Part shown: in pieces, positions 1 to 12,969 of the stretch
Layout: the number at the start of each line of letters is the position of its first letter
How positions within the stretch are numbered: the first letter of the stretch is position 1
NCBI RefSeq assembly: GCF_026210795.1
Contig: NC_089452.1
Span: 372,001 to 436,000, forward strand
Direction of reading: 5' to 3'
Source of the DNA: Rhizophagus irregularis
Lineage: Eukaryota; Glomeromycota; Glomeromycetes; Glomerales; Glomeraceae
Length of the DNA: 64,000 bases
Program-made: the position numbers and the translations under genes
The notes under the pieces: model-generated
Seen by the model: only the letters and a program-made list of their open reading frames with translations
Database searches by the model: none
What the model was told of the DNA's origin: nothing

Positions 1-494
1 CAAGTTAGAACAGCCTAAACAGTGCATGATGGTGGTGATTAGTACTTTGATCTGGATTGATCCATTGATTAGCATCACCAAACTATAATTTTTGCAGATT
101 TTAAAAAATTATTCTTCTCAAATAAACCATTGCCAACCCGTAGTAAACCTCAGATTGATCCGTTAAAATCCCATTCAGATCGAAGCACTAACGTCTAGCG
201 GTGATAAATTTTTTAGGTCACGTAGGGTAGAAAATTTGTTGGTAGTGAAGAGATCCATCAAATCACGAGATAATTGGCTAATCAGATTTCAATTTTTTGA
301 ATTGTCACACTGATAAACGTAAAACATCTAGTCACAAACAAGCAAAAATAATTACAAATTTCTCTGATATATACATGCCAGTGGTTATTTTCTCTAATCT
401 GTAATCACATGAATCGAGGCAAAATGCGAGAAATAATATGAAGGCTTTTTTGGAAATAAAAATTCTTCATCCATATATTTGTTTTTGCATTCAC
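1..494. other. Spacer without recognised gene
   Basis: No long open frame with recognisable protein character was found on either strand. The stretch lies downstream of the minus-strand fragment ending at 495. Confidence 0.4.
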
Positions 495-914
495 TCATTC
501 TATGCTAATTTGATTCATGTTGTAGATTTGCCCAAGAGAAACAGTATGGATATTCTTGACTTTATTAGAGATAGAAGGATCAGTCATAGCGGACCTGTAT
601 GTTCTTCTAGCAAATGGTCCAAAATAGTTTGTAAAGGCATTTCTATCTACAATTCCAGGTCTTTTTGGAATTTCAATTTTACAATTTGCAGTTGTAAAGA
701 GGACGAAAAAATCATTTTCTGATGCAGACTTTTCACATTCTTCTTGGTATTTCTTTTTACTAACTGTTTTTTTTCGCAATTCGAATTGGTGGATTTCATT
801 CGGACTCTTAGTACCTGGCTGATCTAATGAAAGGAAAGAATCTCCATATGATGAAGTTGGGGCATTAATTATACAATATTTGAATTGCCAAACATCAACA
901 GTAGAATTATAAAA
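495..914 (-). pseudogene. Fragment of a lineage-specific protein (unknown function)
   Basis: An open frame of about 139 codons runs on the minus strand from just after a TGA (915-917) to a TAA at 495-497. It has no good ATG near its start, so it is a gene fragment or a last exon. The protein looks real: balanced composition and motifs such as VDVWQFKYCIINAP, FLSLDQPGTKSP, DFFVLFTTANCKIEIP and FTNYFGPFARR. I associate this style with repeated R. irregularis families, in which a KIEIP...IVD...YFGPFA block is common, but I cannot name a function. No upstream exon could be joined convincingly. It may be a decayed copy or a 3' exon whose upstream part lies toward 1 kb. Confidence 0.45.
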
Positions 915-917
915 TCA

Positions 918-2216
918 ACATTTCATTCCTTTGCAGTGAGAGTTTTAGACCTTATGTCTGTAAAAAAAAATACTTGGAATATGATGCCCAATAAAAAGTT
1001 TATGTTGGGTTTTTGTAAAAAAAACGTAAGATAAGTTAATATAACAAATTTAGTACAATTATGAGCATCCATTTGTACAATATCTGTAATGTTTTCGTAT
1101 GGTATTTGAAATAAATTTGTTATAAACATGCATTATTTTTATATAGTATTTGAAAGTAATTTATTATAAATTTGCAAACTTTATATTTGCGTTTTTGGTT
1201 TATTCTTCTAAATTTAAAATATAATAATCTATTAAACTCGCTTTTATTGGCTTGTGCTTTTGACCAGAGGTGTGATGCTGATGTCTGAAATTATGTTTTC
1301 AATGTTATTCAAAATTCTAATATTGTAGTAGGCTATGTACTTATTATACCAGTAATTTTACAGCTGACATATTTGAAGATTTTGTGATAAACTATCAAGA
1401 ATAATATACACATGTTAGAATCCATAAGAGAGGTGCTGGTAGGAGGGTTATCTGTTTAGAAGAAGCTGTATCAACCAAAGAGTTAGGGTTGGTTTCGAAA
1501 GTGATAAAAGTGTTAGTAATCATATTAAGGAGGATGAGGAGCTGTAGAGTTATCGTCAGCATCATAGAGTCATTAGTGCAGGCTCTACATTAAACTTGAA
1601 AAGGATATGGAAAATTCTAGCAAATTAGAACTTTATGAACTAATAAAATTAAAACAAATTAAAGCAATTTGTACGCTTACAGGTATGAAAGGCTTATGGC
1701 CAATTAAGGGAGTTTGGTTAACTTTAAAAGGTACGAGTTGCTAAAATTGGCTCTTATCCCGCTTAAGTCTCTTAAGGAAATGGTTACTTCTAAGGTTATA
1801 GGTATGGAGTTCCAATCCAAAACCACATTCTGAAAAAAAAAATTACTTTGGAAAAGATGCTTTGATATGAATATAGAGATAAATGTGATTAATCAAAAGT
1901 GATTATGAAGATTTTGACATTGAAGCTGATGATTAATATGAAGTTAGAAATTTTAATAAAATTCATATTAAACCGTGTCTTAAAACATAAGCAATAAAAG
2001 TTATAAATAAAATTATTTAAATAGTACATACCTCAAAAAGAATTTTTTATATTCATATTGGTATATCAATTTTCAGATTATGTCATATATGTCATTATAA
2101 AAAATAGAAATTATGGAAGGGATGAAATGAACCTATGAAAAAGGAAAATGAGATGTGTAAGATATTTAAAAAAATAAAAAAAAAGATGTGTGAAAAGAGA
2201 AAGTAAGTCGCATTAA
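918..2216. other. AT-rich spacer, possible decayed coding remnant
   Basis: No intact gene. About 1480-1900 on the plus strand is somewhat less AT-rich and contains short open pieces in different frames (for example LLKLALIPLKSLKEMV near 1740-1790) separated by stops. It could be an old coding remnant, but no family is recognised. Confidence 0.3.
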
Positions 2217-2650
2217 AGGGGAGGAATAAAACAAGACGCGTAAAAAAGGGAGGAATAAAACAAGACGCGTAAAAAAGGGAGGAATAATACAAGACACGTA
2301 AAAAAGGGAGAAATAAAATAAAGACGCGTAAAGTAAGAAGAAATAGAATCAAGATGTTTAAAAAGGGGAGAAATAAAATCAAGAAAATCAAGACGCGTAA
2401 AAAAAGGAGAAATAAAATAAAGACACGTAAAGAAAAAAGAAATAAATCAAGATATTTAAAAAAAGGAATAAAATCAAAAATCAAGACGCGTAAAAAAAAG
2501 AGAAATAAAATAAAGAAATGTAAAATAAAAAGGGAAAATAAAACAAGATATACAAATAAGAGAAATAGAGAAATAAACAAAACATGTAAGAAGGGAGAAT
2601 AGATACTTAAAAAAGATAAAAACACGTAAAAAAGGAGAATAGAAAGCAAG
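2217..2650. repeat. A/G-rich minisatellite with ACGCGT cores
   Basis: Imperfect tandem units of about 28-33 bp run through the block, each an A/G-rich stretch such as GGGAGGAATAAAAC followed by AAGACGCGTAAAAAA. Exact ACGCGT occurs at 2236, 2265, 2324, 2393 and 2486, with decayed ACACGT variants between them. The long open frames on both strands here are low-complexity by-products of the repeat (Lys/Arg-rich on plus, Phe/Leu-rich on minus). Confidence 0.8.
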
Positions 2651-5600
2651 GAATAAGATAACATAAGAAAAAGGAAAGAATAGTATAATGCATAAAAGGA
2701 TACGGTAATAAGATGCATAAGATGCACAAAGTAAGGGGGATAGAGATGTGTAAATAAATATTTGTTATTTACGTACTTCAAATTAAACGAAGTATATCAT
2801 TACTATTTTAAGTTAAGTATTCCAAGTTTACCGAACTTCAATCTAAAATTGAAGTAAACAAAATAAAATTTTTTTTAAGAACTTTTTCTCTAACACAAAT
2901 TTCAAACAAATTTAGAAATCATACAATTTTTGTTTATTAAATGTCATAAATTTTAATAAATCTTACAATAATTATACATTTAAACTTTATAAAAAAATAA
3001 AAAATGTTTAAATATAACAAATACTATACGAAAATTAGACAATTATTACAAAAACTAAACAAAAACTATATGAATTTTATACGATGACTTTTTACTGGGA
3101 TGATGTCTATTTTACTGAAGAATTCAAAGACTATTTTGATAAGTCTTATAAGAAGAATCTTTTAATATTAGATGAGAAGTATCTTCAATCTCTTTATTAT
3201 TATTTGTATGTAATAATGAGTTTTTATTCTGGTTTAACCATTTATATATATTATGAATAAAATTTATAATAAATTCATAAAACATATCTTTATCATTTGA
3301 AAAAAAAAATTTTCATTTAAAATCATATAATTTTTATACTGTAAATTTTTTTATTAATTTTATTAACCAAAAATAAATATACTGATAAGTTGTATATTTT
3401 AGCAATATTGTGTATTTCCAGTGATTAATATAATAACTGATAATGAAAGAAACTTGCTAATACTGTACTCTTTATGAAAAAAGGTTTAACATTTTTGTTA
3501 ATTCATTAAAATAAATATTCTTGTTAATATTAGTATTTAGTAAAAAAAAGGAGGTTCAACTTTAAATTTTTCAGTATTATTAATTTAAGTAATCTATCTT
3601 TAAAGTTATTTTAATGTAGTGCAACAATTTTAACTATCATTTAAAACATTTAATAAATTCATTGTTTCAGTATTTTTAGTAATAAACCTAATGATATTAA
3701 AGCATAGTTTGAATATTAATAAAAATAGTAAACTTTTTGAACATATATAGTAAATGGAATTCTATTATGTAGCAGGACCTTAAGCTATATATATAGAGGT
3801 AAGGTGCAATTAAAAAAAATTACTATTAGTTTATGCATTTTTTTAGGATCAGAATTATAATAATGTCAGTCAGCGTCTAAAAAAGGAAATAAAATCTGGC
3901 CAGAATTATCTATAAAAGAAAAGATCTACAGTATTATTTTTGTCAATTCTATGCTAGAATTGTAAGAATTACAATAAATTACAATACATGTAAATTACAC
4001 TATAAGTTATATTAACTTCTTGTAGCTTACAACTTATATTATAATATATGATTAATTTCTATTGATCATATTATGTAATCAAACTTTTCCAAATTAACGC
4101 ATAAAATAAAACAATTTATTAATTTTATTTATTTTCTCAAAAAATTACATTTTAACAATCATATTTTTTAAAATTAATCATTAATTTTAGAATTGGAATC
4201 ACTATATTATAATTTTACTTACTAAAAAATATTATTTTCTAATTATTCTGATATTATTTCTGAAACCTCACAATGTAATTTACATGTAACTTACAAAACT
4301 TAAAATGTGGCTTTACATCAAAATTTTTTAAGATACTGTAATTTTACAACGCATCTTGCTTCTTACCTTTTATATGAAACAGGATCTTCGTAAATAGCAA
4401 TATAACTTCTTTCTAAATATATTTTTATTTTTATAGCTGTTAAAGAAGTTTTTGGACTAAATAGTTATTTAGATTTTTATATAGAAAATAAATTTGATTG
4501 GGGTATTAAAATATTGAGAAATAGACTAAATACAAAAAAAAATGTTTTTTAAAAAATGATTACATATATAAATCTACTGTATACTTAAAGTTGCAAAGTA
4601 ATAGACAATTATTAATATCCAAAATAATAAACAGTAAAAAAACATGCTATTAATATTATTGTTTCATATGCTAAAAATTTTGAATTTATTAATTTAAAGT
4701 ATCCTGATGAAATTAAGAAAGAGTTAAATTAGTTGGTATAAAAAAGACTTGTTAGGATTTCATATTTCTGATCTTTAGAGTAAATTTCAAGATAAATTTT
4801 AATATTTTATGATCAAATGGATATTGATGAATAATGAAATTCTGACATTGAAATTCATTAATTTGTATATTTTTTTTTACTACCCATATTATATGAATTA
4901 ATTCAAGCAACAAAATTTAAAAGATATTTTTACATTCATTTAATAATTTCTGAAGTAATTAAATGAAAACATCTATATTAAATATATATAAAAAAATTAC
5001 TCTAGTAAAAAAAATGCAAAGCAAAGCATTATAAGAATTTTCTTTAGATTAAACTAAGAAATATAGTTGAAAGATATGTAAAATATTCATAAATAGTCAA
5101 AAACTTGAAATTTAACCCTTTTCAGTTTCATAATAAATTGCACAAAATTTACAAATAATAATTTGTTGATGAGAATAATGTAGATGTAATGATTTTTAAA
5201 GATTATTAAAGATGGGTTAAAAATTTAAAGCTATAAGGCTATAAGGTGAATCCAATTTTAATTGAAAATGTAGCAAAATTGAAATATAGTGCTCTTGTTG
5301 GATTTTACAGCAAAGTTAAAAAAGAATAAAATAATTCATAATATTAAAATAACTAAAAATTTAAACACACATATATCAAGTTCAGATAATTTAAATATAA
5401 AGAAAAATTCATGTTAGATCCAGATATTAAAAAATCTTAGCTCTTCTATTTTATTGCAAATTTATTCATTATTCATTATTTTAATATTTTGATAAAAATG
5501 GAACATTGTAATAGCGGATGTTTAGAGGGATGAGAGTTCCTTCTCACTACTCCGTATTACCTGAATCTAAATTTTTTCGCTATTCACATAAATATTTCTT

Positions 5601-6230
5601 CTCAATATACCTTCGGATCTTTTAAAGTGGGTATCCGATGCTAGACGGTAATTATGTGTACATAAAGCGAAGTGACAAATTGCTTCTTGATTTCTTTGGT
5701 TTCTTAGTCAATTGAAAATTCGAGACAAAAATAAAAATTGCTACCAATGCTTGAGCAATTTCACTTGATCTGCTTTCATTTAATCTGCTTAACCGATTGC
5801 TTCTCTAATTCTCCAAATCTGATATTTTTCCTCAAATGAAGATACACATCATCATGAACAGACTTCACACCTTTGACAGACATTTATTATGATAAATGTT
5901 AATATTAAATATTGTGTATGAATTACGATGCCCAGAACGTTTGTAGGTAATGTTAATTATAGGATATTTTTGATTTTAAATCACACTATCATATTCGATT
6001 GTCGCACGGATTAGTCAGATTGCCCAGAATTCTTGGAATCATGTGATTAGTCTTTTTAATACATATATATGTATAATATCGCACACAGTTGGTCCATTTG
6101 TTAGTTTCATAGTTTCACTTCTCTTATTTATTATTCTTTTAATTTGCAACTTTGTACGTAAAAAAACGTATTTTTACGATTTTATATTGTAATAAACTTT
6201 AATTTTTTAAAGGATTTACTATTGTCCAGT
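2651..6230. other. AT-rich intergenic region
   Basis: More than 3.5 kb of very AT-rich sequence with no open frame of real protein character. The last 600 bases are less AT-rich and probably hold the promoter and 5' leader of the gene starting at 6231. A weak hairpin-like stretch lies near 5510-5565. Confidence 0.5.
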
Positions 6231-7263
6231 ATGATACACCCATATTTTGTAGCTAGTTTAATGGTGGGAACTGTTGTTGTGGCTTATGGCGTTTACATTG
6301 TTTACAAAGAATTCGCAGAAGAACCTATTTTGCTTCACAATACACGGGGTCGTGAAGGTTATCGAAGCGATGACGAAGATTCTATTATAGAGTCTGAAAA
6401 AAATGGGTTGAGAAGGAGAAGAGCGAAAAATGATAAAAATGATAGAAATGTAAGTTTAAACTAATAAAATGATTATTCTGATTTTAATGAGAAGTAATGT
6501 ACTTTTCCTGTTTGATCAATATTTTTATTAAAAATTACGTTCAAATATTTAGGATGAGGAAGAACAAGAGTTGTTAGATAAGTATTCATATCTAACTGCT
6601 TTGGAACAGGAGATTGAACGTAAAAAGAAGCAATTGGTTGATGAAGAACGCATTTTATATGAAAAGGAGCAAGAAATTCAACAGAGAAAACTGCATTTGC
6701 AAAGTATTAATTCACAATCCAGCTCAAATTCGGATAGTGAAATATCACCTCTTACCACTCAACGTAAGAGTTCTATCAGTTCTTCCGAAACTTCAGCTAG
6801 TGAAATTATTGTGAATTATAAACCGGTGTTGACCGAAGGAACATTACCAGTAAATTCCAATTCGCCACAGTCTGTTATTTCTGTCAAAACTGGTTCTAGT
6901 GATGAAAATGATCAACCCAGAAATAAATTCTCAGATGTAGCAGCTCATACAATTCTTTCTCAACATTTATCACATATTACTCATCAACAGCAAACTCCTG
7001 ATCCTTCTATAATAAATCAAAATTCTGATATTCTTGCAGATTCTAAAACAAATCCATCTTCAATATCTGAACACAGTAATCATTCAACTGGTTATCATCA
7101 GCAACATTCATATCCGGTAAATAATTCTCACTTTATTGCTAAATCAATTGCATCAGAAGAAACTTGGTCTGAGGTAGATTCTGTACTTTCGGAGAATATT
7201 GGAAGTATTATGTCATCGGCCGTAGATATTGATATGGAAGAAGTAGATGTCATTGAGCATTAA
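6231..7263 (+). CDS. Single-pass membrane protein with coiled coil, unknown function
   Basis: Two exons, 6231..6449 and 6553..7263, are joined by a 103-nt GTAAGT...TTTAG intron and encode about 309 residues. I chose the ATG at 6231 (MIHPYFV); the frame is open further upstream but offers only a non-ATG start at 6222. Residues about 3-22 form one hydrophobic helix (SLMVGTVVVAYGVYIVY), so the protein is probably N-terminally anchored in a membrane. An acidic/basic linker follows (RSDDEDSIIES, GLRRRRAKNDK). Residues about 85-125 are strongly heptad-like, with alternating E/K (LEQEIERKKKQLVDEERILY). The rest is Ser/Asn/Gln-rich and probably disordered, ending in an acidic tail (DIDMEEVDVIEH). No catalytic motif is visible. 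It resembles fungal membrane tethers in layout only. Confidence 0.75.
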
Positions 7264-8416
7264 ATATTGGGGTGCTATACATTGTTAATCATTTGTACTT
7301 TTCTATCGATATTTTTTCTTTTTTATCTGAATAATTATGCAAAAAAAATGATTTTTCGGTATATTTATATACGAGATATTATCCTATCTGAAGGAGGAAA
7401 GAAACAAAGCAACAAATATTGTGGATATTATAGTGATTGAAGTAAAAATTGTTATTCTTTTTAAATAAAGAAATATTTTAAGATATCGTAAATTAAGTAT
7501 TTTTTATATTTTTTAAACGTGTTTATAATATAAGTAAAGGTTGTAACAATCTTTCATGTCCAAATATCCGCTGAGCTTAAAAATGATTAATAAAATATTA
7601 TTTACGTTTTCATGTACAGGCAAACCTTTATATAACGATATGTCGGGACATATATGAAATTTTTAGAAAATATCGTTATATCAAAGATATACCGATATTT
7701 ATATGTCCTCACATATAGTGGGAAAATAAAATTTTATCGGTATATCAAGTTTTTAATAGTATATCGGTATATCGAATATCGGTATAAGGTTAGACTGTAG
7801 ATAATGTAGTAGTAATGTTTAATCAATAATGTTGAATTAATAATTGAAAGTAATATAATAAGGTAAAAGTTGCATTGTAAATAAGATTTGTCGATACTGC
7901 AGACTCTGCATTGAACACAAAATATAAAAAAAAATCTCTCATCCAGAAGTAACTATACTATCTCCGAATTACACCAATCGAAACCATGAATAATAGTATT
8001 AATTTTCGCTTGATCATTCGATCATTTAAGATCTTACGTACCATCAAAGTCAGACAGAGAATTTAACACGCCTTTAAATAAGGTGTTTATAATTAATGCA
8101 AGTTCGTGGCGTATGGCAAAGAACATACAGTAGTATCAACCTTGATTTTACAATAAATGTGAAAATTACGCGCGTTTTTTACAATTAATCTTTATACAGA
8201 CATCATAAAATTAATGCCGCTCAATATAAAAAATACCTTACAAAGGCGATACAAGCCACGAAGCCACGATCTCATTATCACGTGAAATTTCTTAAGTGAT
8301 AAACGTGATAAAAAATTTTAGATCTTACATCAAAACATAAATTCTCGACAAAAATTTTAAACTTTTATTTCTTCATCATATTCATCATATCCACTTGTTA
8401 ATTAGAATCTACAAAA
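7264..8416. other. Intergenic region between 6231 gene and CCT3
   Basis: Holds the 3' end of the upstream gene, a 181-bp pogo-like MITE (7617-7797) and the presumed CCT3 promoter. No other gene is seen. Confidence 0.5.
7617..7797 (-). mobile_element. Pogo/Tigger-like MITE, copy 1
   Basis: A 181-bp element with terminal inverted repeats (CAGGCAAACCTTTATATAACG at one end, GGTATAAGGTTAGACTG at the other) flanked by TA on both sides (7615-7616 and 7798-7799). The TA duplication and the CAGTCAAACC-type ends are the signature of pogo-class Tc1/mariner elements. No coding capacity. A second copy in opposite orientation lies at 59767-59950. Confidence 0.85.
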
Positions 8417-10698
8417 ATGCAGGCACCAGTGATTGTTATGAGTATGAAAATTTATAATTTAAATATTACGAATAAAAAAGATAGTCAATGATAACATTTT
8501 TAATATATAATTACAGATACTAATGTGGAACGGGAAGTTGGAAGAAAAGCCCAAATATCCAATATCACAGCGGCTAAGGTACGTTTGTCAGGCTGTTAGA
8601 ATTTTGATAGAAATATGAGTTTGCGTGATAAAATGTTTGTTGTTCTATATAGACCGTTGCCGACGTTATTCGTACCTGTCTTGGACCTCGTTCTATGCTC
8701 AAAATGCTTCTTGATCCAATGGGTGGAGTTGTACTCACAAATGATGGTAACGCTATTCTTCGTGAAGTTGAAGTAGCGCATCCAGCAGCGAAGAGTATGA
8801 TTGAGTTGAGCCGAACACAAGATGAAGAAGTCGGAGATGGTACCACTAGTGTTATAATTTTGGGTAAATAAAAGTTTAATCAATAAATCATTCTTATATT
8901 TTTGTTATATGTTTATTTATTTATTTATTTATTGTTTACGGTACTTATATTATTCGAATAGCCGGAGAAGTGCTTGCACAAGCATTACCTTATCTTGAAC
9001 AAAATATCCATCCGATCGTCATTATATCAGCTTTTAAAAGGGCTCTTGAAGATGCTATTAAAATAATTGATGAAATTTCAAAACCGTTAGATGTTGAAAA
9101 CCAAGATGAAATGTTTAATTTAGTTAAAGGTTCTATTGGTACAAAATTTGCGAGTCGTTGGAGTGATTTAATGTGTAAATTGTCTTTAGATGCTGTTAGA
9201 ATAGTATCTAAAGATGATGATGGAAAACGCGAAATTGATATAAAAAGATATGCTAAAGTTGAAAAGGTACTCAAATATCGATTATCTAAAGATACTAGAG
9301 TTCCTTTTTTTAATTTTTTTTCTTCCTTTATTAAGGTTCCTGGTGGGGAAATTGAAGATTCCAAAGTACTGGATGGTATTATGGTGAATAAAGATGTTAC
9401 TCATTCTAACATGCGCCGTCGTATTGAAAATCCTCGTATAGTTCTTTTGGATTGTCCATTGGAATATAAAAAAGGAGAATCTCAAACATCAGCAGAGGTT
9501 ATGGATGAAAATCATTGGAATAGACTATTACAGATTGAAGAAGAACAAATAAAGGAGATGTGTGATGCAATAATTTCAGTTAAACCTGACCTTGTATTCA
9601 CAGAAAAAGGTGTTTCTGGTAAGTTATCAAAAACCTTCTTTATAATGGATATCTATATTGATAGTAACCAATTATGCTATTATGATAGATCTTGCACAAC
9701 ATTTTTTGACAAAGGCAAATATTTCCGCTATTCGCCGTGTTCGTAAAACTGATAATAATCGTATTGCTCGTGCTGTGGGCGCTACTATAGTGAATCGTTT
9801 AGATGATTTAAAAGAGGAAGATGTTGGCACAGGGTGTGGCTTATTCTCCGTTGAAAAGATCGGTGACGAGTGAGCATATAAACAAATTACTGTACTTTTT
9901 TTTTCTTTAAAGAATATGAATGTTCTTTTTTATTAAGGACTTCCTTTTTTCTTTATTTATTTTAAAGATATTTTACTTTTCTCACAAAATGCAAAAATCC
10001 GAAGGCATGTACAATCCTGCTTCGTGGTCCATCTAAAGATATTCTCAATGAAATAGAACGTAATCTTCAAGATGCCATGAGTGTTTCTAGGAATGTATTC
10101 TTTAACCCATCATTAGCTCCTGGAGGGGGAGCTACGGAGATGGCTATAAGTGTGAAACTAGCTGAAAACTCAAAAAAATTAGTGGGAATAGAACAATGGC
10201 CTTACAAGGCAGTTGCAGAAGCCATGGAGGTTATTCCAAGGACTTTGATTCAAAATTGTGGTGGAAATCCTATTAAAGTTTTAACAGAATTGAGGGTAAT
10301 TTTCAATTTTGTTGATATCACAATTTTCTTAATTATAATAACACATAAAATTTCTCTTGTATAGGCTAAACATGCTACGGGAAATCATTCGTGGGGTATT
10401 GATGGAGAAGCCGGTACAGTTATCGACATGCAAGAATATGGTATTTGGGAGCCAAATGCTGTAAAAGTGCAAACCATTAAGACAGCAATTGAGGTATAAA
10501 ATATTATATACTTTTCGAATGGGTTAAATAATTAAAGCTAATAAGTGTGTGTATATATATTTTTTTCTTTTTTAGTCTGCATGCCTGCTCCTACGCGTTG
10601 ATGATATTGTTTCTGGCGTGTCAAAGAAAAAGTCTGGTGGTGCACCAGCGTCAGCACCAGATGCAGAAAGTGCTGAAGTAGATGAAAAGGCACAGTAG
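8417..10698 (+). CDS. CCT3: T-complex protein 1 subunit gamma (CCT3)
   Basis: Nine exons (8417..8441, 8517..8578, 8653..8863, 8962..9266, 9336..9618, 9689..9869, 9968..10295, 10365..10493, 10576..10698), all with GT-AG introns, encode about 548 residues, the normal length for this subunit. The protein is one of eight subunits of the cytosolic TRiC/CCT ring, which folds actin, tubulin and other clients using ATP. The family is clear from the gamma-specific start MQAPVIVMNTN, the nucleotide-binding motifs CLGPRSMLKMLLDPMGG and NDGNAIL, the catalytic loop EVGDGTTSV (residues about 88-96), NKDVTH, DNNRIARAVGAT, VGTG, and the late PGGGATEMA and GIDGEAG stretches. The intron at 9267-9335 is 69 nt long and free of stops. 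The C-terminal tail is Ala/Ser/Glu-rich. No defect is visible. Confidence 0.96.
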
Positions 10699-10929
10699 AA
10701 TAGCTTATGGATTTTTATTTTGTATTTAAATTGGAATTATTATTGATAATAATAGAATGTAAAAATTAATCAAAGTCCGTACATTAAAATTTAATAAACA
10801 AATCAAAACTTGGTATTAAATAAAATAATGAAAAGGATAAATAGGATACTTTTCTTAACTTTTTTCTTCCACCCTTTTACTTTCTGACATTTTTTTTTTT
10901 AAAAAAAAAATTCCACCTTTTTTACTTCT
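10699..10929. other. CCT3 3' flank
   Basis: AT-rich 3' region with AATAAA-like hexamers near 10793 and 10820. No gene. Confidence 0.5.
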
Positions 10930-12560
10930 TTTAAGTAAATATTCTACTAGAAGTTACAAAAGTGAGGAATATCAAAAGCCAATTAAAAAGGAAGGTCCAA
11001 GAAAACCTATAAAGCGAAATTATACTAGAAGAAACAAAGAACAAATTAATCAAGAAAATCAAAAAGTAATTGTGAGAATCCTAATAAATGCATGATTATT
11101 TCTCGAAAAAATCGTTATTCCATCTTTATCGGAATTTATTAATTTGAACTGCGACTACGTGCAAGATTGACTCCAAAATCAAATAACTCTCTAGCACTGG
11201 ATGGTGCGTGGACAAAGCGCTTTGCCTCGGCAGCCAAGATATTAAACATCAAGGAAAGTATTCTTCTTCAACCCTTCTTTCCGTTTTTTTAGGGCATTCG
11301 CCCTGATTGGGATAAGTTAGGTATCACCCTCAATCCCACCATATGCGAACTTGTGACTTGACTGATGAGCTAATCACTAGGAAAGCATATTATAACAGTT
11401 CTAAATTTTGGAACATGCAGGTAGTCGAAGACAAATCCGATTGGACTTATGTTATCGAAACAAGGTATAAGGTAGGCTACAAAAATCCTTTAAGCTGGTT
11501 GTTCTTGGTCAATTTCATTGTGATTTAAACGTACTGACGTATAACAGGCTCAGATTTCAGATACGAAAAAAAATATGAAATGTATCCGAACGAGAATGAA
11601 CATGTCGGGGAACAATTGTTGAGAGATCAGAGAAAACGAGTTAGAAAAAAAAATATGGCCGAGAAAACAGCCGAAGAAGTCGAGGTTTGTGATTGATATA
11701 GATAACACAATTTGTATTTTGCTTATTTACGTATCTGTTTATTCTTTCTCTCATTACTCAAGAATGCTCGCAAGAGATTACTTTCTGAGTTCACAGGACA
11801 CGAACAAAATGAAGGAGGATCATCAACACCAAGTAAGGTTAGGATATAACTCAATATTTAGTTTTCACAAACCGTTTTAATTCTTTGGCCTAATCCTTTG
11901 AATGTGTGCATAGATCTGGGTCATCAATGCCAAATCACCATCACATCAACAATATGATGATTCTTCGGATGATGATATTATAGCATCTAGTCCTCTTGCT
12001 AATATTTTTCATAACACAAAAAACTGAAAGACGAGAATATTGAAACGACTCACCAGCGACTACGTCATCTGCATGTGAATCGGATTTACAACCGCTATCC
12101 TTAGCCAAAAGAAAAATAAAAATAAATTAACCGTGATCTAGCGGAAGTTTTAAAATCCTTTAAAATGCACATTCCTCCCGATCCCGATCACAAACTAATA
12201 TATGATGATGTTATGGAATTTGCAGCTCAATCATGAAAGCCACGAAAAAAAGTCAAATATCAAAAAGTCCATTATGCATCGGCGTAATTGATATTCACAA
12301 TGCCGAATGTCTTAAATATTTTCCTCAAGGATTCAAGGAATATATAGCAGATCAAGTGCAAGATACTGTTGTTGATTTTCGGAAGGGAAATATATTGATA
12401 AATTTTTAGTAGATTGCGAAGAGGAGGTTTTACAGTACCTAGAAAAGTTTTATAACAAATAATTTGAGTTCGTCAGGAGTGTTTAGATAAAAATCGAATC
12501 AATCATTCTACCATACATATATAAGGGACCTGATTACAACAAAAATGATCAGAAATGTAG
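10930..12560 (+). pseudogene. Decayed multi-exon gene, unknown family
   Basis: Several open pieces of protein-like sequence occur in order but in different frames and with stops between them: a basic segment near 10960-11090; ALDGAWTKRFASAAKILNI near 11195-11255; GIRPDWDKLGITLNPTICE near 11292-11350; the frame from 11343 (ELITRKAYYNSSKFWNM); then KYEMYPNENEHVGEQLL (about 11570-11620) and a Lys/Arg-rich stretch. Introns with good borders are still visible, for example GT at about 11688 to AG at about 11761, and one ending at about 11912. Later pieces (MHIPPDPDHKLIYDDVMEF near 12165-12225; FPQGFKEYIADQVQDTVVDF near 12320-12380) are interrupted by stop codons. The order and spacing suggest one old gene rather than chance frames. 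Function unknown. Confidence 0.45.
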
Positions 12561-12969
12561 ATGGAAAATTGGTGTTAGTGTGTTACCGTATAGCACTGCC
12601 TAAGGGACCCCTTTCCGGCTTTCCGCGTACCACATAGGATATTTTATTAGACAAAAAAAAATTTTTTCAATTTTTTAAATGAAGTAAATTGCGGGTTGAT
12701 TTAACCAATAACTTTATTTGCAATAAACTGTATTACTTAATTTGTGTTACTTAATTTACCAATAATTGATAAACTGTATTACTTAAATCGCGTTACTTTT
12801 AACCAAGTTATTAAATTTTAAATCGTCTTGCCGATAAAAACAAATTTTTTTTTAAGAAACTGTTATTTTAATACGGTAATATACGAATTTCAGTCAGTCA
12901 AAAAAACCTTCACTTTATTACATAATACGTTATTATCACAACAGTATGCATAAAGATATTAGCTGAACT
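12561..12969. other. Spacer with short direct repeat
   Basis: No gene. AAACTGTATTACTTAA occurs at about 12725 and again at 12771, each followed by a GTTACTT-type block: a two-copy, roughly 46-bp direct repeat. Confidence 0.45.

Noticed and set aside
2095-2781. Long minus-strand frame (Phe/Leu-rich) and the plus-strand Lys/Arg-rich frame
   Set aside because: Both are translations of the A/G-rich minisatellite; composition is low-complexity with no start context or domain.
6222-6230. Start of the membrane-protein gene at 6222
   Set aside because: This codon is TTG; the first ATG in frame is at 6231 and leaves the hydrophobic helix intact.
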